From Paenibacillus_E sp052115445 (GTDB lineage Bacteria > Bacillota > Bacilli > Paenibacillales > NBRC-103111), in the NCBI RefSeq assembly GCF_052115445.1, contig NZ_JBFRGR010000011.1:62001-126000 (forward strand): a DNA stretch of 64,000 bases, read 5' to 3'. Below the pieces are notes generated by a model. The model did no database searches. It was not told where the DNA came from and saw only the letters and a list, made by a program, of their open reading frames with translations. Both the position numbers and the translations under genes were made by a program. This document shows, piece after piece, positions 27,545-36,236 of this stretch. Numbering within the stretch: the stretch's first letter is position 1; every line of letters begins with the position of its first letter.

Positions 27545-29122
27545 ATGTTCAAGAAAAAGAAAGCGCTTAGTATTGCACTCGCTGCGACGCTCGCAGTAAG
27601 TTTGACGGCTTGTACGTCATCTAACAGCACTTCTTCAGATTCGCCAGCACCTGCAACAGCTGCTGGCGGGAAAATCGATACGTCTGAGTTTCAAACGATT
27701 TCTTATGTCATGTTGGGCGACAAGCCGAAGAATGGACAGTTCGAGAAAGTCATGGATAAGATTAATGCCATTTTAAAACAAAAGGTCAATGCAAAACTGG
27801 AAATTAAATGGGTGGAGTGGGCTGATTGGCAAACAAAATACAATTTATTACTCGCATCTGGGGAGCCTGTTGATTTAATTACCGTAGCAACAGACTGGTT
27901 GGATACATGGCAAAATGCGCAAAAAGGCGCCTTCCAGCCATTAGATAAGCTCCTGCCAACCTTTGCGCCAATTACATGGAAGGAAGTACCGCCAGAGAAC
28001 TGGGCTGAGACGAAATACAAGAATCAGATCATGCTGATTCCCGAAGATCATTATACGCAATGGGTAAATCACGGCTTCCAGTATCGTGGGGATTGGGCCA
28101 AGGAATTCGGCATCACGTCACCAATTACGGATTGGAAGACTTTAGAGAAATACTTGCAAGGTGTCAAGGATAAAAAGCCGGGCGTTGTTCCGTGGGATAC
28201 GAATGGTACTTCAGGAGGCAACATTGGCGGCTATATCAATTCTTACACGGATGCGATTGAACTTCCGATAAATACAGGATTATTCGCATTAATTTACGGC
28301 AAATCTTTTAATGATAAATACAAAGCCTATAGTCCATTCCTTGATGATACGTTTGTTGATTTTGCTAAGATGATGAAAAGCTGGGGCGACAAGGGATTCT
28401 GGCGCGAGGATGTTTTGAACTATAAAGGCGACAACCGTGCGGAGATGGAAGCAGGTAAAACCTCTGTCGATCAACATCATACACAAACCTACCTTGGCGA
28501 GCGCATCAAAATGGATAAACTTCAGCCAGGCTCAGATCTGCAATTCTTCCCATTCTCAGCGACTAAAAATAACCTCGTTTCCATGTCGATCACGCATGGC
28601 GGTACATCCATTGGTGCGAAAAGTAAGCATCCAGAGCGCGCGCTGATGGTGTATGAACTCATTCGCCAAGACCCTGAAGTATATCGTCTGATGAACTATG
28701 GCCTCGAAGGTGTGCAGTATGTCGTGAAAGACGGCAAACGCTACCGTCCGGACGGGTATGATGTGCAAAGAGACGATTTCTACTCCGATTTCTGGGGCGG
28801 ACGTATAGACAAGAACGAAATTCCTAATGGCGAAGACTGGGTTGGGAAAGGCGCTTTGTATGCTTCTTACGATAAGATCAAGAAGCCGTATCCATATGGC
28901 CGATTTGTCTTCGATAAAGCTAACGTCACGAATGAGTTGACAGCGATTACACAAGTTGTGGGATCCATGGGCCCTGCTATTCTCTACGGTAAAGCGGGTG
29001 ACCCTGTGAAAGCGGTAGATGATTTCCGAGCGAAGTTGAAAGCTGCCGGTTTCGACAAAGTGATGACGGAAGTTCAGAAGCAATTGGATGAATTCAAAAA
29101 AATGGTAGAAAGCACGAAATAA
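27545..29122 (+). CDS. Extracellular oligosaccharide-binding lipoprotein
   Basis: This is the binding protein of the GH35-linked transporter, 525 residues. It has a basic signal sequence and a lipobox (SLTAC, Cys about residue 23), then a Ser/Thr/Ala-rich linker before the mature two-lobed domain. GGGGAGG lies upstream of the ATG. A terminator (29135-29180) follows, then a LacI-type regulator. Ligand inferred to be galactosidic oligosaccharides. Confidence 0.92.
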   Translation: MFKKKKALSIALAATLAVSLTACTSSNSTSSDSPAPATAAGGKIDTSEFQTISYVMLGDKPKNGQFEKVMDKINAILKQKVNAKLEIKWVEWADWQTKYNLLLASGEPVDLITVATDWLDTWQNAQKGAFQPLDKLLPTFAPITWKEVPPENWAETKYKNQIMLIPEDHYTQWVNHGFQYRGDWAKEFGITSPITDWKTLEKYLQGVKDKKPGVVPWDTNGTSGGNIGGYINSYTDAIELPINTGLFALIYGKSFNDKYKAYSPFLDDTFVDFAKMMKSWGDKGFWREDVLNYKGDNRAEMEAGKTSVDQHHTQTYLGERIKMDKLQPGSDLQFFPFSATKNNLVSMSITHGGTSIGAKSKHPERALMVYELIRQDPEVYRLMNYGLEGVQYVVKDGKRYRPDGYDVQRDDFYSDFWGGRIDKNEIPNGEDWVGKGALYASYDKIKKPYPYGRFVFDKANVTNELTAITQVVGSMGPAILYGKAGDPVKAVDDFRAKLKAAGFDKVMTEVQKQLDEFKKMVESTK

Positions 29123-29134
29123 GAGGATTCACAC

Positions 29135-29180
29135 ATCGAAGGTCTGTTCAGAACAGGCCTTCGATCTTTCGCTTTTCATT
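29135..29180 (+). terminator. Terminator after the GH35 transporter operon
   Basis: ATCGAAGG-CTGTTC pairs with GAACAG-CCTTCGAT across a very short loop, followed by a T-rich tail. Confidence 0.85.
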
Positions 29181-29203
29181 TCGATGTAACGGAGAGTGAG
29201 CTC

Positions 29204-30220
29204 CTGGACACGATCACAGTCTACGATATTGCTAGGGAAGCGAACGTTTCCGTCGCGACGGTTTCCCGGGTTCTCAATGATACGGCACCTGTACGAGCTT
29301 CCACGAGGGAGAAAATTATAGCGATTATTGAAAAATATAAGTTTCAACCCAACGCCCTGGCACGCAGTCTGGTTAATAAGAAAACCGGCATGATCGGTGT
29401 TTTGTTTCCGGATAGCAGTAATATGTTTTTCCCAGAGGTGTTCGGAGGGGCTGAGCGAGCTGCACAGAAACTGGGGTACACCCTTTTTTTATGCAATACC
29501 TTCAGCGATTATAGCAGAGAATCCGAGTATTTAAATTTACTATGTGAACGGCAAGTGGATGGACTCATTCTCATGGGTGGCCGTATTAATGACCGGCATT
29601 GTCCAGATTCACTCGTGCAGGAAGTGGTGGATATTCAGAGGAAAATCCCCATCGTTATGATTAATGGCTCACTGCCAGGACATCCATGTCATCGCGTAAA
29701 AACAGACGAATATTTAGGCACAAAGCTAATTGTTCAGCATTTGATTGATCAAGGCCATCGGCAGATCGGTTTCTTAGGCGGAAGCGCAGCTACGACAACC
29801 ACGATGGAGAAGTTGCAAGCTTACCGGCGTACGCTAGAGGCGAATCATCTATCTTACCGCAAGGAATGGGTACGCATGGGGAGTTTCTCTATGTCCTGCG
29901 GTCGACAACTAATGGAAGCATTCCTTGCCATGTCCAATCGCCCTACAGCTATTTTATGTATTAATGATTATGTGGCCATAGGTGCTATGAAAGCAGTCCT
30001 GTCGCGCGGGATACGGATTCCTGAAGATATCGCGATTGCTGGTTTTGATGATACGCAATTGTCCTCAGCGATGAATCCAGAACTTACGACGGTTTCGCAG
30101 CAAAGTGAACAACTCGGCAAGCAGGCGATGTTGATTTTATCCAAATTGATTCAGAAAGAAAAAGTGACGAAACTGACGGTGTTAGAGCCTAATCTCATCA
30201 TTAGGCAGAGTACACAATGA
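29204..30220 (+). CDS. LacI-family transcription regulator with probable CTG start
   Basis: This is a 338-residue LacI/GalR regulator. The DNA-binding domain is encoded intact (TVYDIAREANVSVATVSRVL, about residues 4-23), followed by the hinge and periplasmic-binding-type sensor domain. No ATG, GTG or TTG lies in frame before the helix-turn-helix; the first such codon is ATG 29390, which would remove the whole DNA-binding domain. CTG 29204, 7 bp after GGAGAG, is the only well-placed start and gives a normal family length. It sits behind the GH35 operon and probably controls it or a neighbouring gene. Confidence 0.85.
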   Translation: MDTITVYDIAREANVSVATVSRVLNDTAPVRASTREKIIAIIEKYKFQPNALARSLVNKKTGMIGVLFPDSSNMFFPEVFGGAERAAQKLGYTLFLCNTFSDYSRESEYLNLLCERQVDGLILMGGRINDRHCPDSLVQEVVDIQRKIPIVMINGSLPGHPCHRVKTDEYLGTKLIVQHLIDQGHRQIGFLGGSAATTTTMEKLQAYRRTLEANHLSYRKEWVRMGSFSMSCGRQLMEAFLAMSNRPTAILCINDYVAIGAMKAVLSRGIRIPEDIAIAGFDDTQLSSAMNPELTTVSQQSEQLGKQAMLILSKLIQKEKVTKLTVLEPNLIIRQSTQ

Positions 30221-30452
30221 GAACAATTCGGTCACGGGATCCGTATTCATAATGTAAATGTACGCCTGAACATCACAATTATTATTTATTTTGAAGATAG
30301 TTACTCAAAATTGTTGAGAAATCTATAATTATGAATTAACATACAGGAAGTAGTTCATAAGTAGAGTCAATTAACGCTATATGTTCAATTACGAGATATA
30401 TGAAGTGCTGTTCATTTTTAGTTGGATCTGAAATAAAGGGAAGCAACGGTGG

Positions 30453-30479
30453 AAGCCCTTCTCATGAAGGGCTTTTGTT
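30453..30479 (+). terminator. Terminator upstream of the DUF4317 gene
   Basis: AAGCCCTTC / GAAGGGCTT hairpin with a 4-base loop, followed by TTGTT. The rest of 30221-30533 is AT-rich with no gene recognised. Confidence 0.8.
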
Positions 30480-30533
30480 ATGATTTGAGCATTTAGGAAG
30501 GCCATTTTACTTCATAGGAGCGTCTACAGGACC

Positions 30534-31697
30534 ATGATAAAGAAAGAAATCGCACATATTCGCAAGCATTTTAAATTGGATAACGAAATGCTTAAAATTC
30601 ACGATATTTTAAACGTGTATATCATGAAGGAAACCAACGAGATCTACCATTTTGAGCGCCAACCGTTCGCCTTAGTCGACAGGGAGAAGCAGGAACTATA
30701 TATGCTTAATTTCAAAAAACTGCTGACCGGCGAATTAGATCAGAAGATGTATGAGTTAAAGTTTCAGGACGAAGCGGAACAGCCTACACAGGTGCTTCTG
30801 CATCAAGGTTTGGTGACCGGTAATGCGGAAGAATGGCAAGATCTGATGCTTTTGTTGGTGGAGAAAATGTTGGTTGATACCGTATACGAGCAAGATACTG
30901 TGTGTACTTTCGTTCGAGGGCAATATTCACGGCCGACCAAGAGTAGGAACGAAGATGCCATGGAGAGCGAGAAGAACGAGATGTTCGCGAATCTATTCAT
31001 TCTGTGCAGTGTGAATTCTACGGAACAACAAAAGAAAACGCTCATGTTCGACTATGTGGAGAGGGAATATAAGTATAATGTCTTCGTAGATCCGATCATC
31101 AAATTGAACACGCCGGAGCAAGGTTTTTTCTATCCTAGTGTGACGGACAACTACTCCGACGTGAATCGCATTCTGTATTGCTCGGGCAGAGCGCATGAAC
31201 CGAATTGGCAATACATCGAGCAAGTCTTAAATGCCGAGAAGACCGTGACAGCATTAGAAGAGAGAGCCATTTTTGAAGATATCGTGAATGAATTGGCAGG
31301 GGATCAGCTTGATGCCGCTACGATTGCTCATGTGTACGAGGAAATTCATCGAGTCATCGAATCCAACGAGGAGGAAGAGCCTCCAAAGCTGGATTATAAA
31401 GATGTGGAACGCATGCTGTCGGCGAGTGGCGTGGAGAATGTGACGACAGAAAAGGTGGAACGAGCCTTCCAAAACGTTGTCGACGACAAAAACTATGAAA
31501 TCAAAGCGAGCAGCGTCATGCCGAAGTTCACTTCAAAATCGATTAAGATTGATACGAAGATCGCCACGATTACAGTCAGTCCACAAGATTTAAAATACGT
31601 GAAACAGGTGAATTATCACGGAAAACGATGTATTTTGATCGAGGTTGATGAAGACGTCATTATCGAAGGATTTACGCTTAATACGGAGGATTTGTAG
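30534..31697 (+). CDS. DUF4317 family protein
   Basis: This is a 387-residue cytoplasmic protein recognised as the DUF4317 family, common in Bacillota and of unknown function. It begins MIKKEIAHIRKHFKLDN. An acidic, helical C-terminal third has a repeat-like pattern and ends with a small beta-rich segment. No membrane segments are seen. ATAGGAGCG lies about 12 bp before the ATG. It appears monocistronic, with terminators on both sides. Confidence 0.85.
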   Translation: MIKKEIAHIRKHFKLDNEMLKIHDILNVYIMKETNEIYHFERQPFALVDREKQELYMLNFKKLLTGELDQKMYELKFQDEAEQPTQVLLHQGLVTGNAEEWQDLMLLLVEKMLVDTVYEQDTVCTFVRGQYSRPTKSRNEDAMESEKNEMFANLFILCSVNSTEQQKKTLMFDYVEREYKYNVFVDPIIKLNTPEQGFFYPSVTDNYSDVNRILYCSGRAHEPNWQYIEQVLNAEKTVTALEERAIFEDIVNELAGDQLDAATIAHVYEEIHRVIESNEEEEPPKLDYKDVERMLSASGVENVTTEKVERAFQNVVDDKNYEIKASSVMPKFTSKSIKIDTKIATITVSPQDLKYVKQVNYHGKRCILIEVDEDVIIEGFTLNTEDL

Positions 31698-31701
31698 AGA
31701 A

Positions 31702-31760
31702 AATTCTGAAATTAAAAAAACGGAGCGCCGCGGGTATGCGGGCTCCGTTTTTTTAATTAA
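31702..31760. terminator. Bidirectional terminator, same cassette as at 10237
   Basis: ACGGAGC / GCTCCGT hairpin with flanking A and T runs, shared by the convergent DUF4317 and chemotaxis-receptor genes. The loop (GCCGCGGGTATGCG) and flanks (ATTCTGAAA, TAATTAA) nearly repeat the sequence at 10221-10281. Confidence 0.9.
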
Positions 31761-31775
31761 CCATGATTTACAGCC

Positions 31776-33290
31776 CTATTGAGTAACCACACGCAAGTTT
31801 TGCTCCGCTTCCTTGATACGAACTAAGTTCTTGCGATTGTTGAGGAGCAGAGATTGCAAGGTTGCGGACAACTCTTCGAGTGTCGCCGATGCTTCCTCAG
31901 AGATCGCCGCCAAGTTGTTCGTGGAATCGCTGATTGTGACGGACGAGTTGCTGATTCNATCCATGAGCTCGCCATAACTCATAGAAAGCACCTTAAGCAT
32001 CGTGACGGAATCGGTGATGGACTCGAACGCTTGTTTCGTTTGGCCTGTAATCTCCGTGCTCTGCTGCATACGCAGAGAGACTTGATCCATTCGGGAGCGA
32101 GTTTGGCTAGACAGTGTTGTGAATTCCTGTAACTGCTCGGAAATGCGAATGGCAGATTTGGCTGTCATATCGGCCAGCTTACGGATTTCATTCGCGACGA
32201 CGGCAAAGCCTTTGCCATGTTCGCCGGCTCTTGCCGCCTCAATGCTGGCATTGAGCGAGAGGAGGTTCGTTTGATTCGCGATATCCTGAATCGTGTGACT
32301 GAATTGGCTTGTTTCATCTAAACGCGCGATCAGGGAAGTTGTGTCATGAGAAACAGCCTCAATATCTTTGGTGAAAGCTAAGAAAGTATCCGAAAGCTGC
32401 TCCATACGGCCGAGACCTTGGTCGGAGAGTGTAGCTGCTTCGGATGTTTTTCCGTGCAAGTTGTAGATTGAGTCGGACATCTCTTTAATCAGCTCATTCA
32501 TGTGATTCACGGACTCCGTAATCGATAGTGTTGAATCGACTTGATCACCTGCGCCTGTTGCAATATCCTGGAAGGCGTTGTTCATTTCATCAAAGGAAGA
32601 GCTATCTTCCTCGGCTGATTGTGTGATGGAACGCAGATGCTCCGTGACCAGCGTAACTTGCTTAGTGGCGATTTCTCGTTGTTCCTGCTGAAGGGCAAGG
32701 AACTGCTCCGCTTGCGTCCGGGCTTCTTCCATACTTTTGTGCATATAGCCAGTAACCTTCAAAACGGCGAACATCAGAACGCTAATTAAGAAAAAATAAA
32801 TGAGATAGGTAGGAGCTGTTTGCGGATCGATTTGCAGCGCATCTTTTTGGCCGACGAATTGGTAGAGGACCAGAGCAAGTCCCCATACAGCAGAGATGAG
32901 CCAAGGCAGCATTTTCATGAAAATAAGCGCCATGATCATCATATAATAGACGGAAAAGATGTTGGTGACATCCGATTTTCCAATCAGCTGCACGGTAGTT
33001 GAAATGCCGCTGGTAATGACCGCGAAATAACATAAATAATGAATAAACTTCTTGGTGAAGTGCAAGTAGGCAAACGTCAACCAAATGATTGTTTCAAATA
33101 TGAGCGTAAACGTAAGACTAAAGTCCATCTCTCCCGCGCCTAAGGTAAGCACACTCATATAAATGAGTAAAGCGGTAGCAGAAATGGCAAGGAAAACAAT
33201 AAAGTTCCGGCGAATAACGTCTTGGTCACGAAGAGAAAGATGTGATTCTTGCTTTAAATCTTGTTTGTTGAACATGCTTGAAATAGTCAT
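31776..33290 (-). CDS. Methyl-accepting chemotaxis protein
   Basis: This is a chemoreceptor of 504 residues. The N-terminal 200 residues form about six membrane segments with little extracellular sequence. The cytoplasmic signalling domain contains the conserved hairpin tip (NLLSLNASIEAARAGEHGKG) that binds CheA/CheW. There is no HAMP domain. Start chosen at ATG 33290, with GGGGGA 6 bp upstream; the longer open frame into the RCC1 gene has no support. One N (31958) hides a residue. The signal sensed is unknown; the many membrane segments suggest an in-membrane or energy-related cue. Confidence 0.9.
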   Translation of the reverse strand: MTISSMFNKQDLKQESHLSLRDQDVIRRNFIVFLAISATALLIYMSVLTLGAGEMDFSLTFTLIFETIIWLTFAYLHFTKKFIHYLCYFAVITSGISTTVQLIGKSDVTNIFSVYYMMIMALIFMKMLPWLISAVWGLALVLYQFVGQKDALQIDPQTAPTYLIYFFLISVLMFAVLKVTGYMHKSMEEARTQAEQFLALQQEQREIATKQVTLVTEHLRSITQSAEEDSSSFDEMNNAFQDIATGAGDQVDSTLSITESVNHMNELIKEMSDSIYNLHGKTSEAATLSDQGLGRMEQLSDTFLAFTKDIEAVSHDTTSLIARLDETSQFSHTIQDIANQTNLLSLNASIEAARAGEHGKGFAVVANEIRKLADMTAKSAIRISEQLQEFTTLSSQTRSRMDQVSLRMQQSTEITGQTKQAFESITDSVTMLKVLSMSYGELMDXISNSSVTISDSTNNLAAISEEASATLEELSATLQSLLLNNRKNLVRIKEAEQNLRVVTQ

Positions 33291-33420
33291 CTTCATCCCC
33301 CATTTTGAATGCCGATCATTGTCGGTCTGCTCTAGATGGGGGAATTCTGCACAGCTTGGAGGAACTCCTTTTAAAATGATGCTTAACATGCATTGATTGG
33401 CGGAATTCCACGATTGTAAT

Positions 33421-34608
33421 TCAATTTTTTGGAAGATCAAGCATCCATCTTGGTTTCGGAAATGAAACATGGACCGGACTAAATTTGGGGGTATTGGTGT
33501 CGTCGCTTAACTGTCCAAAATTATTATCTCCCCATGCCCAAAGTGTTCCATCTTGCCGAATGGCCGTATTGAAGCCAAAGCCTGAACTAATCGCGGTGAT
33601 GTGGTCCAACCCCTTAACTTGCACAGGTGTGGTAATCTGTTCAAAATCATGGCTTCCATTCATAGTAAGATATCCCCACTCCCAGACCGTCGCATCTTTT
33701 TTAAGTGCAAGACTATGTGTATTTCCGGATGTTAGCGAAATAATATCAGTTAGCCCTGGCACCTGTACGGCTTCTATCGGTTCAGCATCCCCGAGTTTGC
33801 CTATCAGTTGACCATAATGGTTTTCGCCCCATGCCATGACGGTGCCATCTTTTTTCAAAGCTAGCAGATGTCTTGTATTCGTTCCTTTTCCTAGTTCAAC
33901 AATGTCAGATAAACCCGGAACTTGTTTTGTTTTAATGTTATAGGATGTATTTTCATTGATCTGTAAATTCCAATTTGCAGATAAATTGTAGGTATAATCA
34001 TCGAATCCAGTGGAACTAAATACAGTCCCGTCTTCTTGTAAGGCAATAACCTGATCTTTAAAAAGGGTAATATCTTTTACTTTTTTCAGCGCAGGAATCG
34101 GCACAGGGGCTTTTTCTTCTCTTTTCTCCAGACTGTGTTTGGAATTCCACACCCAAACAGTCCCCTCTTTATCCAAAGCTGCGTTTAATTGCTGAGCATT
34201 TTCAGCTACTTTAACAATATTTTTTAATTGTGGAATTTGAACCGGAGAAGTGACAGGAAAGTACCAGGTTGTATCCTCAGGTGAATTATATTGATAAGAC
34301 CATTCCCACACCGTCCCATCTTCTCGAGCAGCCAACCCTCGGCCATTGAAAGCAAAGTCAGAAACATTTTCTAAGCCCTTTACTCTAGTTGGGACGCGTT
34401 TACCGATTATCCAGACATGTCCCTCATCATCGAGAAGGCTATACGATTCCAAACCTGCTGACACCTTTACCGGTTGTGGTGAAGCAGAGGAAGAGTCCGC
34501 GGCAGCTTGTGCGGAAGAAAAAATAATAGGACTTGTATTCAGGAGTCCTACAGCAGTAAAAGCTAGCAAAAGCTTCTTAAGATGCAAAGTATGAAAGCTC
34601 GTTTTCAT
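33421..34608 (-). CDS. Secreted RCC1-repeat protein
   Basis: This is a 395-residue exported protein with a signal peptide (cleavage near AQAA, residue 37). Repeats of the RCC1/BLIP-II type are visible, such as LKKDGTVMAWGENHYGQL, LKKDATVWEWG and IRQDGTLWAWGDNNFGQL. These form a beta-propeller used for protein binding. No catalytic residues are evident. Its 5' flank holds the palindromic repeat array (34768-35163). Role unknown; possibly a surface-associated binding protein. Confidence 0.85.
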   Translation of the reverse strand: MKTSFHTLHLKKLLLAFTAVGLLNTSPIIFSSAQAAADSSSASPQPVKVSAGLESYSLLDDEGHVWIIGKRVPTRVKGLENVSDFAFNGRGLAAREDGTVWEWSYQYNSPEDTTWYFPVTSPVQIPQLKNIVKVAENAQQLNAALDKEGTVWVWNSKHSLEKREEKAPVPIPALKKVKDITLFKDQVIALQEDGTVFSSTGFDDYTYNLSANWNLQINENTSYNIKTKQVPGLSDIVELGKGTNTRHLLALKKDGTVMAWGENHYGQLIGKLGDAEPIEAVQVPGLTDIISLTSGNTHSLALKKDATVWEWGYLTMNGSHDFEQITTPVQVKGLDHITAISSGFGFNTAIRQDGTLWAWGDNNFGQLSDDTNTPKFSPVHVSFPKPRWMLDLPKN

Positions 34609-34767
34609 TGTTCATCCTCATTTCTTTGGTATAAATGGATAATAATTGAAATCAAAACATTATACTGTAAAATATAGGAAAAGTTTCGGTTTGATGTTGA
34701 AACGGATGGGAAATGCCTAGTCTGAGTCTAATCAGAACTAGGCATTTTTTAAAAATAATTGAAAGTA

Positions 34768-35163
34768 ACCCGGTCGCTCATCGCACGCTCACGCACAAAT
34801 ATTGTGCGCTAGTGAAGTATCCTGTCGGTCATCGTGCGCTAGAGCACAAATATTGTGCGCAAGAGAAGTATCCCGTCGGTCATCGCACGCTAGCGCACAA
34901 ATATTGTGCGCTAGTGAAGTAACACGGTCGCTCATCGTACGCTAGCGCACAAATATTGTGCGCAAGAGAAGTATCCCGTCGATCAACGCACGCTAGCGCA
35001 CAAATATTGTGCGCAAGAGAAGTATCCTGGTCAGTCATCGCACGCTAGCGCACAAATATTGTGCGCTAGTGAAGTATCCTGGTCAGTCAACGCACGCTAG
35101 CGCACAAATATTGTGCGCAAGAGAAGTATCCTGGTCAGGCATCGCACGCTAGCGCACAAATAT
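34768..35163. repeat. Eight tandem 51-52 bp repeats, each with a palindrome
   Basis: Each unit contains CACAAATATTGTGCGC, starting at 34794, 34845, 34896, 34948, 34999, 35051, 35103 and 35155 (last unit cut short). The core GCGCACAA-ATA-TTGTGCGC is a perfect inverted repeat, extended to 11-bp arms by CTAG in several units. Units alternate between GCGCTAGTGAAGTA and GCGCAAGAGAAGTA. The period (51 or 52) is not a multiple of three throughout, so the array is not coding. It lies upstream of the RCC1 gene. The rest of 34609-35222 holds no gene. Confidence 0.92.
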
Positions 35164-35165
35164 CA

Positions 35166-35196
35166 AAATGGCGGCGCATGCCGCCTTTTCTTATTT
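35166..35196. terminator. Terminator hairpin next to the repeat array
   Basis: GGCGGC-GCAT-GCCGCC hairpin followed by TTTTCTTATTT on the plus strand, with A/T-rich sequence on the other side as well. It may stop transcripts of the minus-strand AraC gene and any transcript through the repeats. Confidence 0.75.
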
Positions 35197-35222
35197 ACTT
35201 GAGGACTTCTCGTGCAAAATCA

Positions 35223-36062
35223 TCAAAAAGTCTTATAGAAATTGCTCATATAAGCTGAGGGAGATGCCCCTACTACTTTTTTAAACACTCGGCTGAAATA
35301 ATAAGGATTCTTATATCCTAGTTTCTCACTAATCTCAGATACATTGAGAGATGTGTTTCGCATCCAATCCATCGCTTTGTTTATTCTTAATTTCGTATGC
35401 GTTTCAATTATGCTAAGCCCTGTTTGTGTTTTAAAAGTTGCGGATATGTAACTATAGTTTAAATTCAAATGGTTGCTTAGTTTCTCAGAATCAAAGTCCT
35501 CGTCTGTATGCTGCTTCAGAAAAGTCATCACCCGCCCAGCAACAGTTTCCCCTTTTCCTGAGTTTCTTGTTGAATTGCTCTGTTCTTTCATCGATTGATG
35601 AAGCTGTATAAACAACTGATACACGTGAATGCTGAGTTGAACCATACCATGTTCGGTTGGCTTACCAAAGTCCTCCACTAGCCTATGTAATTTATTTTCT
35701 AGAGTTCGATGGAAAGGTGAAGTTCCATGCTTTGGCATTGGGAATCTGTAGGCATAATGATCCGGATAAAAGAAATCGATTTCGGGTAAGGGGGCGTGCT
35801 CTTTATAGGAAGCGCAGTCATATTCAGGTGAATTAAAATGCACCCAGAACCAAGATGTTCCTGGTAATGTTTCAGGGCGTCCCCAATGATGAAGCCCTTT
35901 TTTTAAAAATAGATGCTCCTTCTCCTGAATGATATATTCCGTGTTCCCCTCAACGACCTGCATGCGGCCATTCGTAACAAATACAAAAACATCGAAGTCC
36001 AATATGCGATCGTGATGTGTATAAACTGTATCTACTTGATTCCAGCCGATATCTCGTACCAT
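35223..36062 (-). CDS. AraC-family regulator with cupin-type sensor domain
   Basis: This is a cytoplasmic regulator of 279 residues from ATG 36062: an N-terminal cupin-like sugar-binding domain (about 20-120) and a C-terminal AraC double helix-turn-helix (about 180-275, ending FKKVVGASPSAYM). A strong AAAGGAGGT lies further upstream at 36109-36117. The frame stays open to an ATC at 36101, 8 bp after that site, adding 13 residues (IDSFVYLTGDRFP). The real start may therefore be an unusual one. It is divergent from the GH127 gene, which it probably regulates. Confidence 0.88.
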   Translation of the reverse strand: MVRDIGWNQVDTVYTHHDRILDFDVFVFVTNGRMQVVEGNTEYIIQEKEHLFLKKGLHHWGRPETLPGTSWFWVHFNSPEYDCASYKEHAPLPEIDFFYPDHYAYRFPMPKHGTSPFHRTLENKLHRLVEDFGKPTEHGMVQLSIHVYQLFIQLHQSMKEQSNSTRNSGKGETVAGRVMTFLKQHTDEDFDSEKLSNHLNLNYSYISATFKTQTGLSIIETHTKLRINKAMDWMRNTSLNVSEISEKLGYKNPYYFSRVFKKVVGASPSAYMSNFYKTF

Positions 36063-36236
36063 GGGGAACCGGTCACCTGTTAAATAAACGAACGAATCGA
36101 TCTTGCAGACCTCCTTTCGTATACCGATACTATTTTATCCCAAAAAAAGTATATGTAATTAGATGATTTGTGTATTTCTATCAATGATAGCAAAGTTCTA
36201 TAATTATTAAAAACACAAAATAATGGAGGTATTCAG

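Noticed and set aside
33291..33470. N-terminal extension of the chemoreceptor into the RCC1 gene
   Set aside because: The extension has no membrane or sensor character, and ATG 33290 has a good ribosome binding site.
34713..34922. 69-residue frame with 17-residue repeats (HRTLAHKYCALVKYPVG-like)
   Set aside because: It lies in the palindromic DNA repeats; the unit length changes between 51 and 52 bp, which breaks any frame, and there is no ribosome binding site.
34768..35163. CRISPR array
   Set aside because: The units are near-identical along their whole length, with no unique spacers, and no cas genes are present.
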